From a virus, in the IMG/VR virus record IMGVR_UViG_3300030108_004017, positions 45,435 to 109,434 of that record: a stretch of DNA of 64,000 nucleotides. One strand, written 5' to 3'. Every line of letters begins with the position of its first letter. Positions within the stretch are counted from its first letter, which is position 1. Positions 32,940 through 42,898 of the stretch are shown here, piece by piece. A program made the position numbers and the translations under genes. The notes beneath the pieces were generated by a model. It was not told where the DNA came from. It searched no databases and was given only the letters and a program-made list of their open reading frames with translations.

Positions 32940-34019
32940 TCATTTTTTAAAAACAAATATGGGTTCATATTTATAACCCGCACCCATTACACTTGATAAT
33001 GTCAATTGTAATGTGTCTTTTTGTGTAAAACCAAGTTCTTTTGATATACTAATAGTCTCCTTTTCTATAAAATCATACTTAGGAGTATTTGCAATATTTA
33101 TCAACATATATTTATCTTTTTTTAGTCCATCATAACAATTTTGAATAGTCTTTCTCAAAAAACCATTTACCCATTCATTCTCTGTAGGGAATTTAATAAA
33201 ACTTTGTGACTTTTCCAAGCTATATTTTTCAGTATCGAAATAAGGTGGGGAAGTGAAACATAAATCGAGTGATTGTTTTTCTGGTTTGAATTCCTCACTT
33301 CCTTGTTTATAAATATCAACTTTTTTCCCAAAATACGAAAAATCTTTTTTCATCTCCAACAGACCATCAAAAGTTCTCGTAGATGGTTCAGTACCAATGT
33401 AATGTTTGGTATTTGATGCAGATAAGAATCCTAATAATCTACCACCCCAACCACAACTCATATCCCAAACTACTTCACCACCAAACTTCTCATATATAAG
33501 TTTTGCAGCAGTTGGTCTAAAGTTACTAACTGATTGAGTTCCTGTATAAATTTTTAGTGATTGTCTAAGTCTGTTCTCTGTAAACTTATTGTTTGGATGA
33601 TTCTCTTCACCTTTGTAATGTTTTGCACTCCAATTCCAACATTTACGAATAGTCTTTTTGAATTTCTCGTCATCATTGAATATTTCCATTGGTGATTGTT
33701 TGGCACTCCCACATCTTATTTCCCAAAAATGTGGGAAGTATGTCCAAGCCAATCTCAAACAATGCATTGTCTGTATGATTTGATTATCAACAAAAATAGT
33801 ATCCACATCAAACTTTTGTAGTTTTCTTATGTGGTCGTGTTTCTCTTCTTCACGAATTTTATAATGTGGAAATCCGTGTCTCCGATAATAATCAAATATA
33901 ACTTCGATACCGTGTTCGATATCGTGTTCTTTTATTGCATTTGTTATCTTGTGAAACTCCAAATCTCGTTCATCAATATCAACGAACTTACTTAGGACTT
34001 GGTAATCTACACTTGTCAT
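32940..34019 (-). CDS. DNA methyltransferase, SPPY type (paralogue 1)
   Basis: 359 aa. SAM motif VWDMSCGWGGRLLGFL near 186-201 and catalytic FTSPPYFDTEKYS near 256-268: an amino-methyltransferase with S-P-P-Y, expected to methylate N4 of cytosine or N6 of adenine. Shares the W-D/L-D-(M/F)-S-x-GWG-x-RL core and SPPYF-x-x-E-(K/R)-YS with the pair at 36399-38821, but its N-terminal domain is divergent. Could alternatively modify RNA or a base precursor. It overlaps ClpP by four bases. Confidence 0.78.
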   Translation of the reverse strand: MTSVDYQVLSKFVDIDERDLEFHKITNAIKEHDIEHGIEVIFDYYRRHGFPHYKIREEEKHDHIRKLQKFDVDTIFVDNQIIQTMHCLRLAWTYFPHFWEIRCGSAKQSPMEIFNDDEKFKKTIRKCWNWSAKHYKGEENHPNNKFTENRLRQSLKIYTGTQSVSNFRPTAAKLIYEKFGGEVVWDMSCGWGGRLLGFLSASNTKHYIGTEPSTRTFDGLLEMKKDFSYFGKKVDIYKQGSEEFKPEKQSLDLCFTSPPYFDTEKYSLEKSQSFIKFPTENEWVNGFLRKTIQNCYDGLKKDKYMLINIANTPKYDFIEKETISISKELGFTQKDTLQLTLSSVMGAGYKYEPIFVFKK

Positions 34020-34588
34020 TTTATACTATCTACTATTCCGTATTCTATAGCCTGTTTGGAATCAATGTATGTGTCTTTTGTCATAATTCTATTCCAAAAT
34101 GCCTTTGGTTTGTTGGTGTGTTGAATAAACATCTCTATCATTTTCTTTCTAAGATTTTCAAGATGTTTTGATGAACTCAACACATCACTTGTTTTTCCGT
34201 GTTCAAAAGAAGAACCCTCGTGTACCATAATTGTCGTATTATTAGTCATAGTTCTTTCACCTGTACCACTTATTAGAATCAAACTTCCTGCACTCATACA
34301 TGCACCAACCGCATGCGTATTTACTTTCACAGGAAATGATTGTATAGTGTCTATCAACCCAAGTGCCGAATACAAATCACCACCATAAGATGTGATATGT
34401 AAAGTTATTGGGTCATCAGTAGGATTTACCCTCTGTATCGTGTGTAATTTCGCTCCGATATCATAAATTGTCGATAACTCGAATTCTTGATTCAACCAAA
34501 TTATTTTTTCTTTGGTATCTAATCCCCATTCGTGTTCATATAATGCTTTCTCATAATTAGTAAGTTCTGTCAATTTACCTTTCGCCAT
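34016..34588 (-). CDS. clpP: ClpP-type serine protease
   Basis: 190 aa with the start at 34588, chosen for its GAGGG ribosome-binding site; an in-frame ATG at 34645 overlaps the upstream stop but has none. Catalytic Ser in GACMSAGSLIL (about S99), His in MVHEGSS (about H123), Asp in KDTYIDSKQAIEYGIVD. ITSYGGDLYSALGLID is the oxyanion-loop region. Phage ClpP homologues may use the host ClpX/ClpA unfoldase or work alone; here it is not near capsid genes, so host-protein turnover is as likely as prohead processing. Confidence 0.87.
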   Translation of the reverse strand: MAKGKLTELTNYEKALYEHEWGLDTKEKIIWLNQEFELSTIYDIGAKLHTIQRVNPTDDPITLHITSYGGDLYSALGLIDTIQSFPVKVNTHAVGACMSAGSLILISGTGERTMTNNTTIMVHEGSSFEHGKTSDVLSSSKHLENLRKKMIEMFIQHTNKPKAFWNRIMTKDTYIDSKQAIEYGIVDSIK

Positions 34589-34644
34589 TTTGTATCCCTC
34601 TATTGTAACTGGATTTAAGTTTGGGTTATTAAACCGATTATACA

Positions 34645-35199
34645 TTATGTAAGTCCGTATTTCCTACGAATTACATCTTCTTTTACTCCATACTTTCTCA
34701 AGATACCACCGAGTTCGGCCTTACCTTGTTCAGAAGAGATGTAGTAGTCATAATACTGCACAGACTCTCTGAATGATAGTTTGAAGTGTTTTGATATTAT
34801 TTCTAATACTTCATTGGGTCTCATATCTTTTTCTCCCTTGATATATTTCAACCATTGTTTTTTTCTTGGTAATATACTTGTGTACAACTTGTAAACATCT
34901 TTAGGTTCTAATGTCCAATACTTCTGAACATCATTTACAAAGTCCACCCATTCCATTTTCATTGAAAGGAATCGATGTACCATATAATTTGACCACGACT
35001 TTTTATCAACCTCTGTTAGATTTTCAAAATAGTTGTTTGGTTGTGTACAAATTGCAGTTATGTGGTCGAATAAAGATTTACCTTTTTGTTTGGTATCCTC
35101 AATACTATACTTTTGTTCCAACTCTTCTTCAGATGGAACAAGATTATCCACATAATCATTACCAAATAATTTTACTAAATTTTGTTCGTAATTACTCAT
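34645..35199 (-). CDS. Clamp-loader small subunit, gp62-like
   Basis: 184 aa. Helical protein with KSWSNYMVHRFLSMKMEWVD, then VYKLYTSILPRKKQWLKYIK, the pattern of T4 gp62-type small clamp-loader subunits (short N-domain, then PRxKxxxKxxK). It completes the gp44 AAA+ ring and opens the gp45 clamp. Its place close to gp44 supports the call. Start at 35199 (MSNYEQN) overlaps the upstream stop by ATGAGTAA. A longer frame to 35253 would lie inside the zinc-ribbon gene. Confidence 0.75.
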   Translation of the reverse strand: MSNYEQNLVKLFGNDYVDNLVPSEEELEQKYSIEDTKQKGKSLFDHITAICTQPNNYFENLTEVDKKSWSNYMVHRFLSMKMEWVDFVNDVQKYWTLEPKDVYKLYTSILPRKKQWLKYIKGEKDMRPNEVLEIISKHFKLSFRESVQYYDYYISSEQGKAELGGILRKYGVKEDVIRRKYGLT

Positions 35200-35434
35200 C
35201 TTTTGGAATGAATCCTTTTGGTACTTCACCACAATTACCACAGGAAAACACATTGATTGGTACTATGGCTTCTTCTCCTGTTGGTGATACAAGTGGTGAT
35301 AACTTCTTCAGAAAGTATGTCTGAATAAAATTATAATTACCACATTTCTCACACGAGATACTTTCAGCCTTACTCAAATCAACTTGTACTTGTTGTTGTT
35401 GTCCTGGCATTGGTTTCATCGGTCTCATTGTCAT
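35192..35434 (-). CDS. Small zinc-ribbon protein
   Basis: 80 aa. Met/Pro/Gln-rich start (MTMRPMKPMPGQQQQ) then a zinc ribbon SCEKCGNYNFIQTYFLKKLS with a second pair FSCGNCGEVPKGF. Such Cys4 proteins lie between gp44 and gp62 in several marine T4-like phages (recollection of the gene order, not a database check). It overlaps gp44 through ATGA, after an AGGATATATAAA ribosome-binding site. Function unknown. Confidence 0.65.
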   Translation of the reverse strand: MTMRPMKPMPGQQQQVQVDLSKAESISCEKCGNYNFIQTYFLKKLSPLVSPTGEEAIVPINVFSCGNCGEVPKGFIPKDE

Positions 35435-36348
35435 TTTATATATCCTATAATCTTGGTTAGCATCGCCATACAATTTATCTCTTTATCTGGAACTTGTGAA
35501 TCACGAAACTCATACTCGGCGATTGTTAGTATAACCTCGGCTTCTGAACCCTTTGCAAAATCATCTATCGTGTCATATAAGTATCTAAACAAATCCACAA
35601 AGTCGTTTATCTTTGAGTTTGCAAGAATCTTTCGTATGTTATTGAAACAATCTTTTGGATTGTCATTTTTCAATGATTCCAAAATCTTTACTTTATAATT
35701 ATCATTATATTCTTCAGATACCAATACGAGTTTACCATCCACTACTTGTCTTTGTATTGTATTTATAATTCTACGAATATCAGGATAGTTTGCATTTACT
35801 ATGTCACCCATATCTTTTATTTCAAAATCGACATCCTCTTGTTTCAAAATGGTATTCAGGTGAATAGCAACTTCTTTTTTAGATGGTGGTGATATATTAT
35901 AAGTCTGACAACGACTTACGATAGGTTGTAACATTCTCTCTAAATAATTACAAGTCAATATAAATCTACAATGTGAAGAAAATACTTCCATAAGATTACG
36001 AAGAGCAGCCTGAGCATTTGGTGTTATGTAATCACACTCGTCTAATATAACCACTTTCCATTTCTTGAATCCAATACTTGAGGCAAATGTCTTTATCTTT
36101 GTCCTAACAGTATCAACATTATTCTCATCGGATGCATTGATGTATAAATAATCACAATCAATCTGATTGACGATTAGTTTTGCAAGAGTAGTCTTACCTG
36201 TACCAGCCTTCCCATATAGTAAAAGGTGTGGTATGTCATCATTTTTGATATATGAACCAACCTTCTTTACAAGGTGTTCGTTACCAACATATGTATCGAG
36301 TGTTTGTGGTCGATATTTCTCAACCCACAAAAGAGTATCATTTTCCAT
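35431..36348 (-). CDS. Clamp-loader large subunit gp44 (AAA+)
   Basis: 305 aa. Walker A GKAGTGKTTLAK (46-57), Walker B VVILDECDY (98-106), sensor LTCNYLERM and the SRC arginine-finger box IVSRCQTY. Loads the gp45 clamp at primer ends together with gp62. It has a dedicated early-type promoter (36374-36402) inside the end of the upstream methyltransferase gene. Confidence 0.93.
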   Translation of the reverse strand: MENDTLLWVEKYRPQTLDTYVGNEHLVKKVGSYIKNDDIPHLLLYGKAGTGKTTLAKLIVNQIDCDYLYINASDENNVDTVRTKIKTFASSIGFKKWKVVILDECDYITPNAQAALRNLMEVFSSHCRFILTCNYLERMLQPIVSRCQTYNISPPSKKEVAIHLNTILKQEDVDFEIKDMGDIVNANYPDIRRIINTIQRQVVDGKLVLVSEEYNDNYKVKILESLKNDNPKDCFNNIRKILANSKINDFVDLFRYLYDTIDDFAKGSEAEVILTIAEYEFRDSQVPDKEINCMAMLTKIIGYIK

Positions 36349-36373
36349 TTATTTTCCTAATTTATCATATATG

Positions 36374-36402
36374 AATATACGAATAAAAGCAATACAAGTC
36401 AA
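36374..36402 (-). promoter_or_regulatory. Promoter of clamp-loader unit
   Basis: TTGACT, 17 bp, TATATT on the minus strand. It overlaps the last codons of the 36399-37610 methyltransferase and lies 26 bp before gp44. It matches the small-gene promoters near the left edge. Confidence 0.75.
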
Positions 36403-37610
36403 GCTTTTTTCCATATCCATATTGGTTCTCCGAATGCTATATTTTCGGTTTCCTTTGTTTTATCTTTCAAATCCTCACTAAAGTATTCACTTTTTGCATT
36501 ACCAGCACCACCACTATTGAATCTCTTAGTCATCTCCATTCCTATACAACCATAGTATTCCAACCCTTGTGATTTTATAAAATCATTCATTGGATTACAG
36601 ATGTCAAAATATGTTTTGTTTTTTGCATCATAAACATCTGCAATATTTATTGCCAGTATCCCATCCTTTTTCAATGTTGGAATTATCTTTTCTATTGTCT
36701 TATGTAAGAAGTTTTTATTCCAACTATCAATGTCTTTATATCTGATGTAACTTTGTGTATCTTCATCGGAATATTTCTCAACATTGAAATAAGGTGGTGA
36801 TGTAAATATTGTATCGAAATAATTTTCATATTTTGAATAATCCACATCTTCCGCTGGTTCACAAATAAACTCTACCTCTTTTGGTTCTTCAAAAAATGTT
36901 TGGTTTTCTTTATAGAACTCAACTTGTCTTTTATAGTTTGGATGATTGAGTGTGTTTGGGTCAATCCCAACATATGATTTTGTTGTCTCTCCACAATAAA
37001 ACCCAGCCAACCTATCACCCCAACCAGCACTAAAGTCAAGTACATTACCACTTCTAAAGTAGTCATAAAATCCTTTCGCTATACTTGGTTTGAATTGTGA
37101 TGCCACATACTTTCGTAATGTGGTGGCCATCCTAATACTTTGTAAATCTACTTTGGTCAATACCTTTTCAAGACTCCAAAATGCCCTAACAATTGTTTTT
37201 ATCCCATCAATTGTTTGCCAAGTTTTCCATCCACTTGGTGTTCTCGTCCAATCAACTTTCCATCTTGTCTCTATGTGAAATGGGTTAGAGGCATTATTAC
37301 CTTTATTATCTCTTTTGAAATATTTTGGTGATAATATGTATTTTGATTTTTGTTCATTTCTTGGAAACCAAAAATCTTCCATCAATATATCTGGCCATTT
37401 CACACCCTTGAGTCTTTTCAAACTTCTCAAAGATTCTTCTTCAGTAATTTGTGGTATTGGACACGGATATGTATGTAAACATTTAGCCAATTCATCAACT
37501 ACTTCATCTTTTTCATAAGTCTCCATAATATACTTCCATTCCTTTTCATCTATAAAAAGATACGGTTTCATATCGTAAAACTTAGTAAAATAGTCTATAA
37601 TTTTTTCCAT
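36399..37610 (-). CDS. DNA methyltransferase, SPPY type (paralogue 2)
   Basis: 403 aa. N-terminal domain of about 180 residues (EEESLRSLKRLKGVKWPDIL), then the SAM motif VLDFSAGWGDRLAGFY near 190-205 and catalytic FTSPPYFNVEKYSDEDTQSY near 268-287. The C-terminus ends FGEPIWIWKK, like its twin. Closely related over its whole length to the next gene upstream, so the two are a tandem duplication. Target base unknown; N4-cytosine or N6-adenine is expected for SPPY enzymes. Confidence 0.8.
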   Translation of the reverse strand: MEKIIDYFTKFYDMKPYLFIDEKEWKYIMETYEKDEVVDELAKCLHTYPCPIPQITEEESLRSLKRLKGVKWPDILMEDFWFPRNEQKSKYILSPKYFKRDNKGNNASNPFHIETRWKVDWTRTPSGWKTWQTIDGIKTIVRAFWSLEKVLTKVDLQSIRMATTLRKYVASQFKPSIAKGFYDYFRSGNVLDFSAGWGDRLAGFYCGETTKSYVGIDPNTLNHPNYKRQVEFYKENQTFFEEPKEVEFICEPAEDVDYSKYENYFDTIFTSPPYFNVEKYSDEDTQSYIRYKDIDSWNKNFLHKTIEKIIPTLKKDGILAINIADVYDAKNKTYFDICNPMNDFIKSQGLEYYGCIGMEMTKRFNSGGAGNAKSEYFSEDLKDKTKETENIAFGEPIWIWKKA

Positions 37611-38821
37611 ACCCAAATAGGTTCACAAAATGTTTTGTTCTTTGTCTCTTCCGCAAGTTTTAGTGATTCTTCACTATACTCTTCTGATTTTGCAGTTCCT
37701 GCACCACCACTATTAGGTCGTTTTGCCATTTCCATTCCAATACAACCTTGATATTCTGAACCCTCTAATTCATTATTTATGAAATCATTCATTGGGTCAC
37801 ATATTTTATCCCAACCTCTATCAGTACTCCATTTTGAATTAGAATAGACATCAGAAATATTTACCAACAAATGTCCACCACTACTTATACGAGTCCACAT
37901 CTTTTCGAGTGCCCTATGTAAGAATGATTCATTCCAAGAGTTTATATCCTTGTATCTTATCCAACTTTGAGTGTCATCGTAACTATATCGTTCCACATTG
38001 AAATAAGGTGGTGATGTAAATACCAAATCAACAGGTTTTATCTGAGAGTAATCAAAATCTTCTGCAGGTGATTCAAAGAAATCTACTTCCTTAGTTGGTT
38101 CTAAAAAAGTACTTCTATGTTTTTCATAAAACTCAGCCTGTTCTCTGTAGATTGGATGATTTTCTTTTCTTGGGTCTATACCATAATATCTACTTGAATT
38201 AGAGGCATAAAATCCAGCCAATCTATCACCCCAACCTGCAGAAAAATCTAAAATACTATCAGCCTCAAAGTAATCATATATTGCCTTTGCGACCGATGGT
38301 TTGAATTGACTACAAATGTATTTTCTGAGTCCTATCATCAACCTTAGATGTTTTTTATCAATCTTAGGTAACTTCAAAGAGTATGCCGCACCCATTAGAC
38401 TCGTCATAAACTTCTCAGTTTCCCAAGTCCGTTGTGGTCCAGGTGAAACTGAACCATCTACAGACCATCTATTTTTCTGTTGAAAGTAGTTTGATGATTT
38501 ATTACCAACATTATATCGTTTGAAATAAATCTGTTTACCCTTATAATCAATTCCCCATCTATATCCATCTTCACTTCTGGCAAACCACTCGTCTTCTATA
38601 ATCAAATCATTCCACCAAATACCTTTCAACTTTTTATAGTCTTTTAGACACACCTCTTCAGATATTTCCGCATAAGGTATCGGATAAGTCATTGCAACTT
38701 TGGCAAGACTTTCTTTTACATCATCTTTTTCAAAGGTTTCTTTTATGTAAGTCCACTCTTCTTCAGATATGTCTAAGTATCCATCTTGGTCGTAAAATTT
38801 GTCAAAGTATTTTAGATACAT
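37595..38821 (-). CDS. DNA methyltransferase, SPPY type (paralogue 3)
   Basis: 408 aa. Same plan as paralogue 2: SILDFSAGWGDRLAGFYASN, FTSPPYFNVERYSYDDTQSW, GCIGMEMAKRPNSGGAG and the ending CEPIWVWKKL. It starts directly after the gp45 stop. Both copies keep all motifs, so they may have different target sites or act together on one modification. Confidence 0.82.
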   Translation of the reverse strand: MYLKYFDKFYDQDGYLDISEEEWTYIKETFEKDDVKESLAKVAMTYPIPYAEISEEVCLKDYKKLKGIWWNDLIIEDEWFARSEDGYRWGIDYKGKQIYFKRYNVGNKSSNYFQQKNRWSVDGSVSPGPQRTWETEKFMTSLMGAAYSLKLPKIDKKHLRLMIGLRKYICSQFKPSVAKAIYDYFEADSILDFSAGWGDRLAGFYASNSSRYYGIDPRKENHPIYREQAEFYEKHRSTFLEPTKEVDFFESPAEDFDYSQIKPVDLVFTSPPYFNVERYSYDDTQSWIRYKDINSWNESFLHRALEKMWTRISSGGHLLVNISDVYSNSKWSTDRGWDKICDPMNDFINNELEGSEYQGCIGMEMAKRPNSGGAGTAKSEEYSEESLKLAEETKNKTFCEPIWVWKKL

Positions 38822-39547
38822 TTATCTCTTATTTGCGGATGCAACAAGAAAATACTCAGAAACATACTTATCAACTTGGAATTTGATATGTGCAAGTCCA
38901 TCTTTTGAAACTCTCAATCTTGCATTACCACACTCTTTGTTTGCAACCAATACATCTTTGAATAGATTTGCATTGAATGAGATATTGTCTAACTTGTCAA
39001 ACTCAGTTACATTTACTGGTAGTTCAACTCTATTAGAGTTTATTTCACTCCAACCAATAACAACTTTTGCACCACTATCACTTTCATCTGTCAATATAGT
39101 GAATGTTTCTGTATCTGGTAATGCAGATTTACCATTGATAAATTTATTGATAAAATTAGAATCAATGTCAAGTGTCAATGTAAAATCAGGAACATTCTTC
39201 AAGTCTGGTGGTCTGTTTATTACTGATAAATCAGATAACATATAGTTTACAGAAGAAGTATCATCTTTCACTTTTAGTGAAATACATTTATCTTCTGACC
39301 TTAGTATATCAAGATTGATATCATTACCAACTACACCAAGTAATGATGATAATTGGTTTGTATTATATACTCCCATTTCAAAATCTTCAACATCAAACTC
39401 ATCCAAACTAACATTTCCAAGTAATGATTTATCACCTGAAATGAATCGTGTTGATAGAGTACTATCGTTGTTTCTCCAAATGGCAGTATTTATGTTACCA
39501 CTCAAATGGTATTTTGAAATGAAACGAGTCAATACATCTTTATTCAT
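38822..39547 (-). CDS. Sliding clamp, gp45-like
   Basis: 241 aa. Alternating strands without catalytic motifs, with MNKDVLTRFISKYHLSGN at the start, NINLDILRSEDKCISLKV in the middle and ISFNANLFKDVLVANKECGN near the end, a typical processivity-clamp pattern. Sits between gp43 and the methyltransferases, as expected of a replication module. It holds the polymerase on DNA and, in T4, also activates late transcription. Preceded by a TATAAATA site. Confidence 0.83.
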   Translation of the reverse strand: MNKDVLTRFISKYHLSGNINTAIWRNNDSTLSTRFISGDKSLLGNVSLDEFDVEDFEMGVYNTNQLSSLLGVVGNDINLDILRSEDKCISLKVKDDTSSVNYMLSDLSVINRPPDLKNVPDFTLTLDIDSNFINKFINGKSALPDTETFTILTDESDSGAKVVIGWSEINSNRVELPVNVTEFDKLDNISFNANLFKDVLVANKECGNARLRVSKDGLAHIKFQVDKYVSEYFLVASANKR

Positions 39548-39577
39548 AACCGTTTTTCTCCTATTATAGTTTTAGTA

Positions 39578-39585
39578 TATTTATA
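39578..39585 (-). promoter_or_regulatory. T4-type late promoter-like TATAAATA
   Basis: TATAAATA on the minus strand, 30 bp before the gp45 start. This octamer is the T4 late-promoter core, but in AT-rich sequence it also occurs by chance (for example inside genes near 18954 and 49575). Confidence 0.3.
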
Positions 39586-39610
39586 TATATTGTTTATTAT
39601 TCTCAAACAA

Positions 39611-42133
39611 TCAAAAAAATCTTTCAATGGTATCTTTTTTTAGTGTTGGTTCATCCCAATTCATAGCCTGATAAAACATCATAATCTTTTTATATAACGC
39701 CTGGTCGTAGATTTTCTTATGGTGTATATTCTCTTTTATGAATTTGATTATCTCAGGTGGATCCTCATAACCTTTGTAGGCCAACACATCCATACCTAAA
39801 TTATTTTCTTTTAGATACACCCACTTTATCTTACTACCATTCTTGATGAATTCATATTTCTTATCTTGTTTGTAATACTTCAGTAAGTCATTGTGATTTA
39901 TAGCAGCCTTGACATGCACTGGTGCACCTTTTTTGAAATCAGTAAACATACCATCAGATGGTGATATGTATTTTGATATATTCTTTACCCCAACTGGTGA
40001 TGAGATTCTATCAAAGTCCATCAACTCCATTGAATTTCTAAAGTTTACAATTCTCTCATCTATCTTTTCTTTTGGTACATCCGCCAAAATATCTTCCAAC
40101 ACACTCGATAGTAATTCTTTCATCGCTATTGCAAACGAACTTCTAACGGTATCCAAACCTTTGACATGCACTTTGTTTACCTTTACCCCAGCATCATTGA
40201 TAATCTTCATACCATATCTTTTCTTGGTAATGAATAATCCACTCTTTGCAATAACCTCTTGTTTTATCTCGTAATGGTGTTCATCTATACGATTGAATCT
40301 TTTGGCAAAATAATTATATGAATTGTTCAAGAATGTTTGTACCTCTGATGCAATATCAAGAATCTTTTTTGACATCATCACATCAGATAATTTTTCATTC
40401 GGAAATCTCTTCTCTACCAATGGAACTGCAGAATAAAATACTGAATCAGTATCAATGTAAATACAATAGTCTTTGTCATCACCCAACTCTCTGTTGTAAA
40501 AGTAGTTACCCATTTTCTTAGTGAATTTGATTAGTGATTGACCTGTCAATGTTGTTGATTCTGCATTATCTAAGTCATAGAATCTAAATACAGGTAAACC
40601 CAATACACCATATAATGAGTTTAGAATAATCTTCTGTAGGTATTGTCTTCTATCAAAATACTGATGTTGTTCATCGTTACCCTCTTCAGCAAACTTCTTA
40701 GCCAACTTTCTGAACTCTACCCTTTCATTGAACCACTTAGTCAATAGTGATGGAATCAAACCTTTCTTATCAGTTCTATACAATACTCCACAAGAAGATA
40801 TACTGACTTTATTATCATTGAAGTATTGTTCGAGTTGGTCATTAGTTACTTTACCTTGTTCCTTACCTTTCATCTCAATAGTATAAGTCTTTTTCAAATC
40901 TTTTTGTAAATACTCTTCAGGATCCCAACCAATAACCTTACCAAGTTTAGTTTCAGGTGAAATATTCAATGAACGAATTACACTCGGATACATACTCGTA
41001 ATATCCAAATCATATACCCAACTATGTTTACCAGATTGTGGTTCTTGTACATAAGCACCTGCGAACTTATCACCACTCAATTGTTTTGGTCTTGGTGGTT
41101 TATCTGGTGCAACCATTCCAACCTTTTTCAGATAGACTAAAATCGCACCCTCAAGATATCGTGAACTCATAAATACATCTTCATAAGGTACATGCCCAAG
41201 ATGAGCCACACCACGAGCAATATCAATAAAATCTAATTTATCATCGAGTTTCTTCACAATCCTAACATCGTGTATGTTATATTCTACAAATTTCTCTAAG
41301 TCATTTTCATATAAATCGTTCAATGTACCATCATATTCTATTTTATTCGTACCAACCTCAACCTCACCAATATGGTCTAATCTGTAACTTGATTGCATCG
41401 TAAATCTAAAGTTCTTGTAGAGTGCGAGATAGTCTAAAATGTTCACACCTGCAATTGTATATCTTTCTCTGAATGTAGACCAATTTACTTCTCTAATTGG
41501 TGATAGTAAATTGGCCACATCAGCACCAACCACTTGAACTGACCGATTATAGAGAAAAGGAATATCGAAAAACTCTATATTCCAGCCAGTAATTATTGTT
41601 GGTTGGATTTCCATATATTTTAGGTAAAATCTTGTCAATAATTGAAACTCTGTTTTGAATGTTTCAATCGTTTGTCCATCTTCTTCTTTTACTCTGTTAC
41701 CTACATCATCAGATGGTAGTTCAAATTTATTTTCAGGATCGAGTACAAAAGCAGTATAGTGGTCGGTAATAGAATCATAAATCGCAATAGAAGTTATCTG
41801 TTCTTTTGGATTCTGAACATCAGGAAATCCATCTACGATTTCACACTCGATATCCATAATCATTACTCTGTGACCATCAGATACTTCATCACTATCTGTA
41901 TATTGGTCTACTAAAAATCTAACTACGGGTTGTACATCAGACTCAAACAGACCTTTTTCTTTAGGATCCCAATCGTGTATCTTCTTTAGTCTATCACCAT
42001 ATAGTGAAACATATTGACCACCAGGTGATTTAGTATACGCATATTTTTTGAATGGTATGACTTGGTAACCAGCCTTATCATCCCAAAGATGTATTTTCTT
42101 TTTGAAATGGTCGTAATGAATTGCCTGATACAT
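39611..42133 (-). CDS. Family B DNA polymerase, gp43-like
   Basis: 840 aa, slightly shorter than T4 gp43 (898). Proofreading exonuclease motifs: MIMDIECEIV (D94, E96), GWNIEFFDIPFLYN, and YNIHDVRIVKKLD. Polymerase motifs: DLDITSMYPSVIRSLNI (motif A), KIILNSLYGVLGLP (B) and YIDTDSVFYS (C). All catalytic acids are present. It ends in KKDTIERFF, a probable C-terminal clamp-binding peptide. It overlaps no neighbour and is followed by gp45. Confidence 0.96.
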   Translation of the reverse strand: MYQAIHYDHFKKKIHLWDDKAGYQVIPFKKYAYTKSPGGQYVSLYGDRLKKIHDWDPKEKGLFESDVQPVVRFLVDQYTDSDEVSDGHRVMIMDIECEIVDGFPDVQNPKEQITSIAIYDSITDHYTAFVLDPENKFELPSDDVGNRVKEEDGQTIETFKTEFQLLTRFYLKYMEIQPTIITGWNIEFFDIPFLYNRSVQVVGADVANLLSPIREVNWSTFRERYTIAGVNILDYLALYKNFRFTMQSSYRLDHIGEVEVGTNKIEYDGTLNDLYENDLEKFVEYNIHDVRIVKKLDDKLDFIDIARGVAHLGHVPYEDVFMSSRYLEGAILVYLKKVGMVAPDKPPRPKQLSGDKFAGAYVQEPQSGKHSWVYDLDITSMYPSVIRSLNISPETKLGKVIGWDPEEYLQKDLKKTYTIEMKGKEQGKVTNDQLEQYFNDNKVSISSCGVLYRTDKKGLIPSLLTKWFNERVEFRKLAKKFAEEGNDEQHQYFDRRQYLQKIILNSLYGVLGLPVFRFYDLDNAESTTLTGQSLIKFTKKMGNYFYNRELGDDKDYCIYIDTDSVFYSAVPLVEKRFPNEKLSDVMMSKKILDIASEVQTFLNNSYNYFAKRFNRIDEHHYEIKQEVIAKSGLFITKKRYGMKIINDAGVKVNKVHVKGLDTVRSSFAIAMKELLSSVLEDILADVPKEKIDERIVNFRNSMELMDFDRISSPVGVKNISKYISPSDGMFTDFKKGAPVHVKAAINHNDLLKYYKQDKKYEFIKNGSKIKWVYLKENNLGMDVLAYKGYEDPPEIIKFIKENIHHKKIYDQALYKKIMMFYQAMNWDEPTLKKDTIERFF

Positions 42134-42898
42134 TTATATAAACCTATTTACACCTGTTAGTTCGTTTATTCTTTCCATTGATTTTGTAAAATATTCCTCA
42201 TCTAACTCACAACCAATAAATTCTCTGTTGGTATTTATGGATGCAATTGCAGTACTACCACTACCACTAAAACAATCCAAAACAACATCACCTTGATTTG
42301 TGTGAGCCTTGATAATTCTTTCTAATAACTCAAGTGGTTTCTGAGTTGGATGCCATCCAGCATATTCTTTTGATGTGGTATGATTATTTTTTGGCCAAAC
42401 ATCCGTTGGTATTTTACCAAGTGGATTTAGTTCTTTACCTTTTCTAACACTCTTTTTCAAAATATATGGTATTCTAACATCATCTTTGTTGAACATAAAT
42501 TCTTTACCTTTAGAATACATCAATAAATCTTCGTGTTTTCTGGCAAAGTTTTTCTTTGTTCTACCACCCCAATCATACGACCATATTATCCAACTCTGAT
42601 AATAAATATCATCAAAAGAATTGAGAACATCTAATTTATATTTCAAGAATGTATCTGTTTTGGTAGTACCCCAAACATACATACATCTATTTGGTTTCAA
42701 TACTCTAACACATTCCGCTGTCCATAACTTACACCAATCTAAATAATCTTGTTCCGTGTCCCAAGCCGAGTCCCAACCCTTACCACCATCATATCCAATA
42801 TAGTATGGTGGGTCTGTTAGAACCAAATCAACAGAATTATCATCAAGACCTCTTAGTAAGTCTAAACAATCCTCATTTACTATAGCATAACTTTTCAT
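42134..42898 (-). CDS. DNA methyltransferase of a restriction-modification pair
   Basis: 254 aa, beta-class order: catalytic LTDPPYYIGYDGG (29-32 DPPY) first, SAM motif DCFSGSGSTAIA near 208-219 last, with WHPTQKPLELLERIIKAHT between. These enzymes methylate N6 of adenine or N4 of cytosine. It overlaps by four bases the end of the endonuclease-like gene. It is unrelated to the three SPPY paralogues beyond the fold. Confidence 0.87.
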   Translation of the reverse strand: MKSYAIVNEDCLDLLRGLDDNSVDLVLTDPPYYIGYDGGKGWDSAWDTEQDYLDWCKLWTAECVRVLKPNRCMYVWGTTKTDTFLKYKLDVLNSFDDIYYQSWIIWSYDWGGRTKKNFARKHEDLLMYSKGKEFMFNKDDVRIPYILKKSVRKGKELNPLGKIPTDVWPKNNHTTSKEYAGWHPTQKPLELLERIIKAHTNQGDVVLDCFSGSGSTAIASINTNREFIGCELDEEYFTKSMERINELTGVNRFI

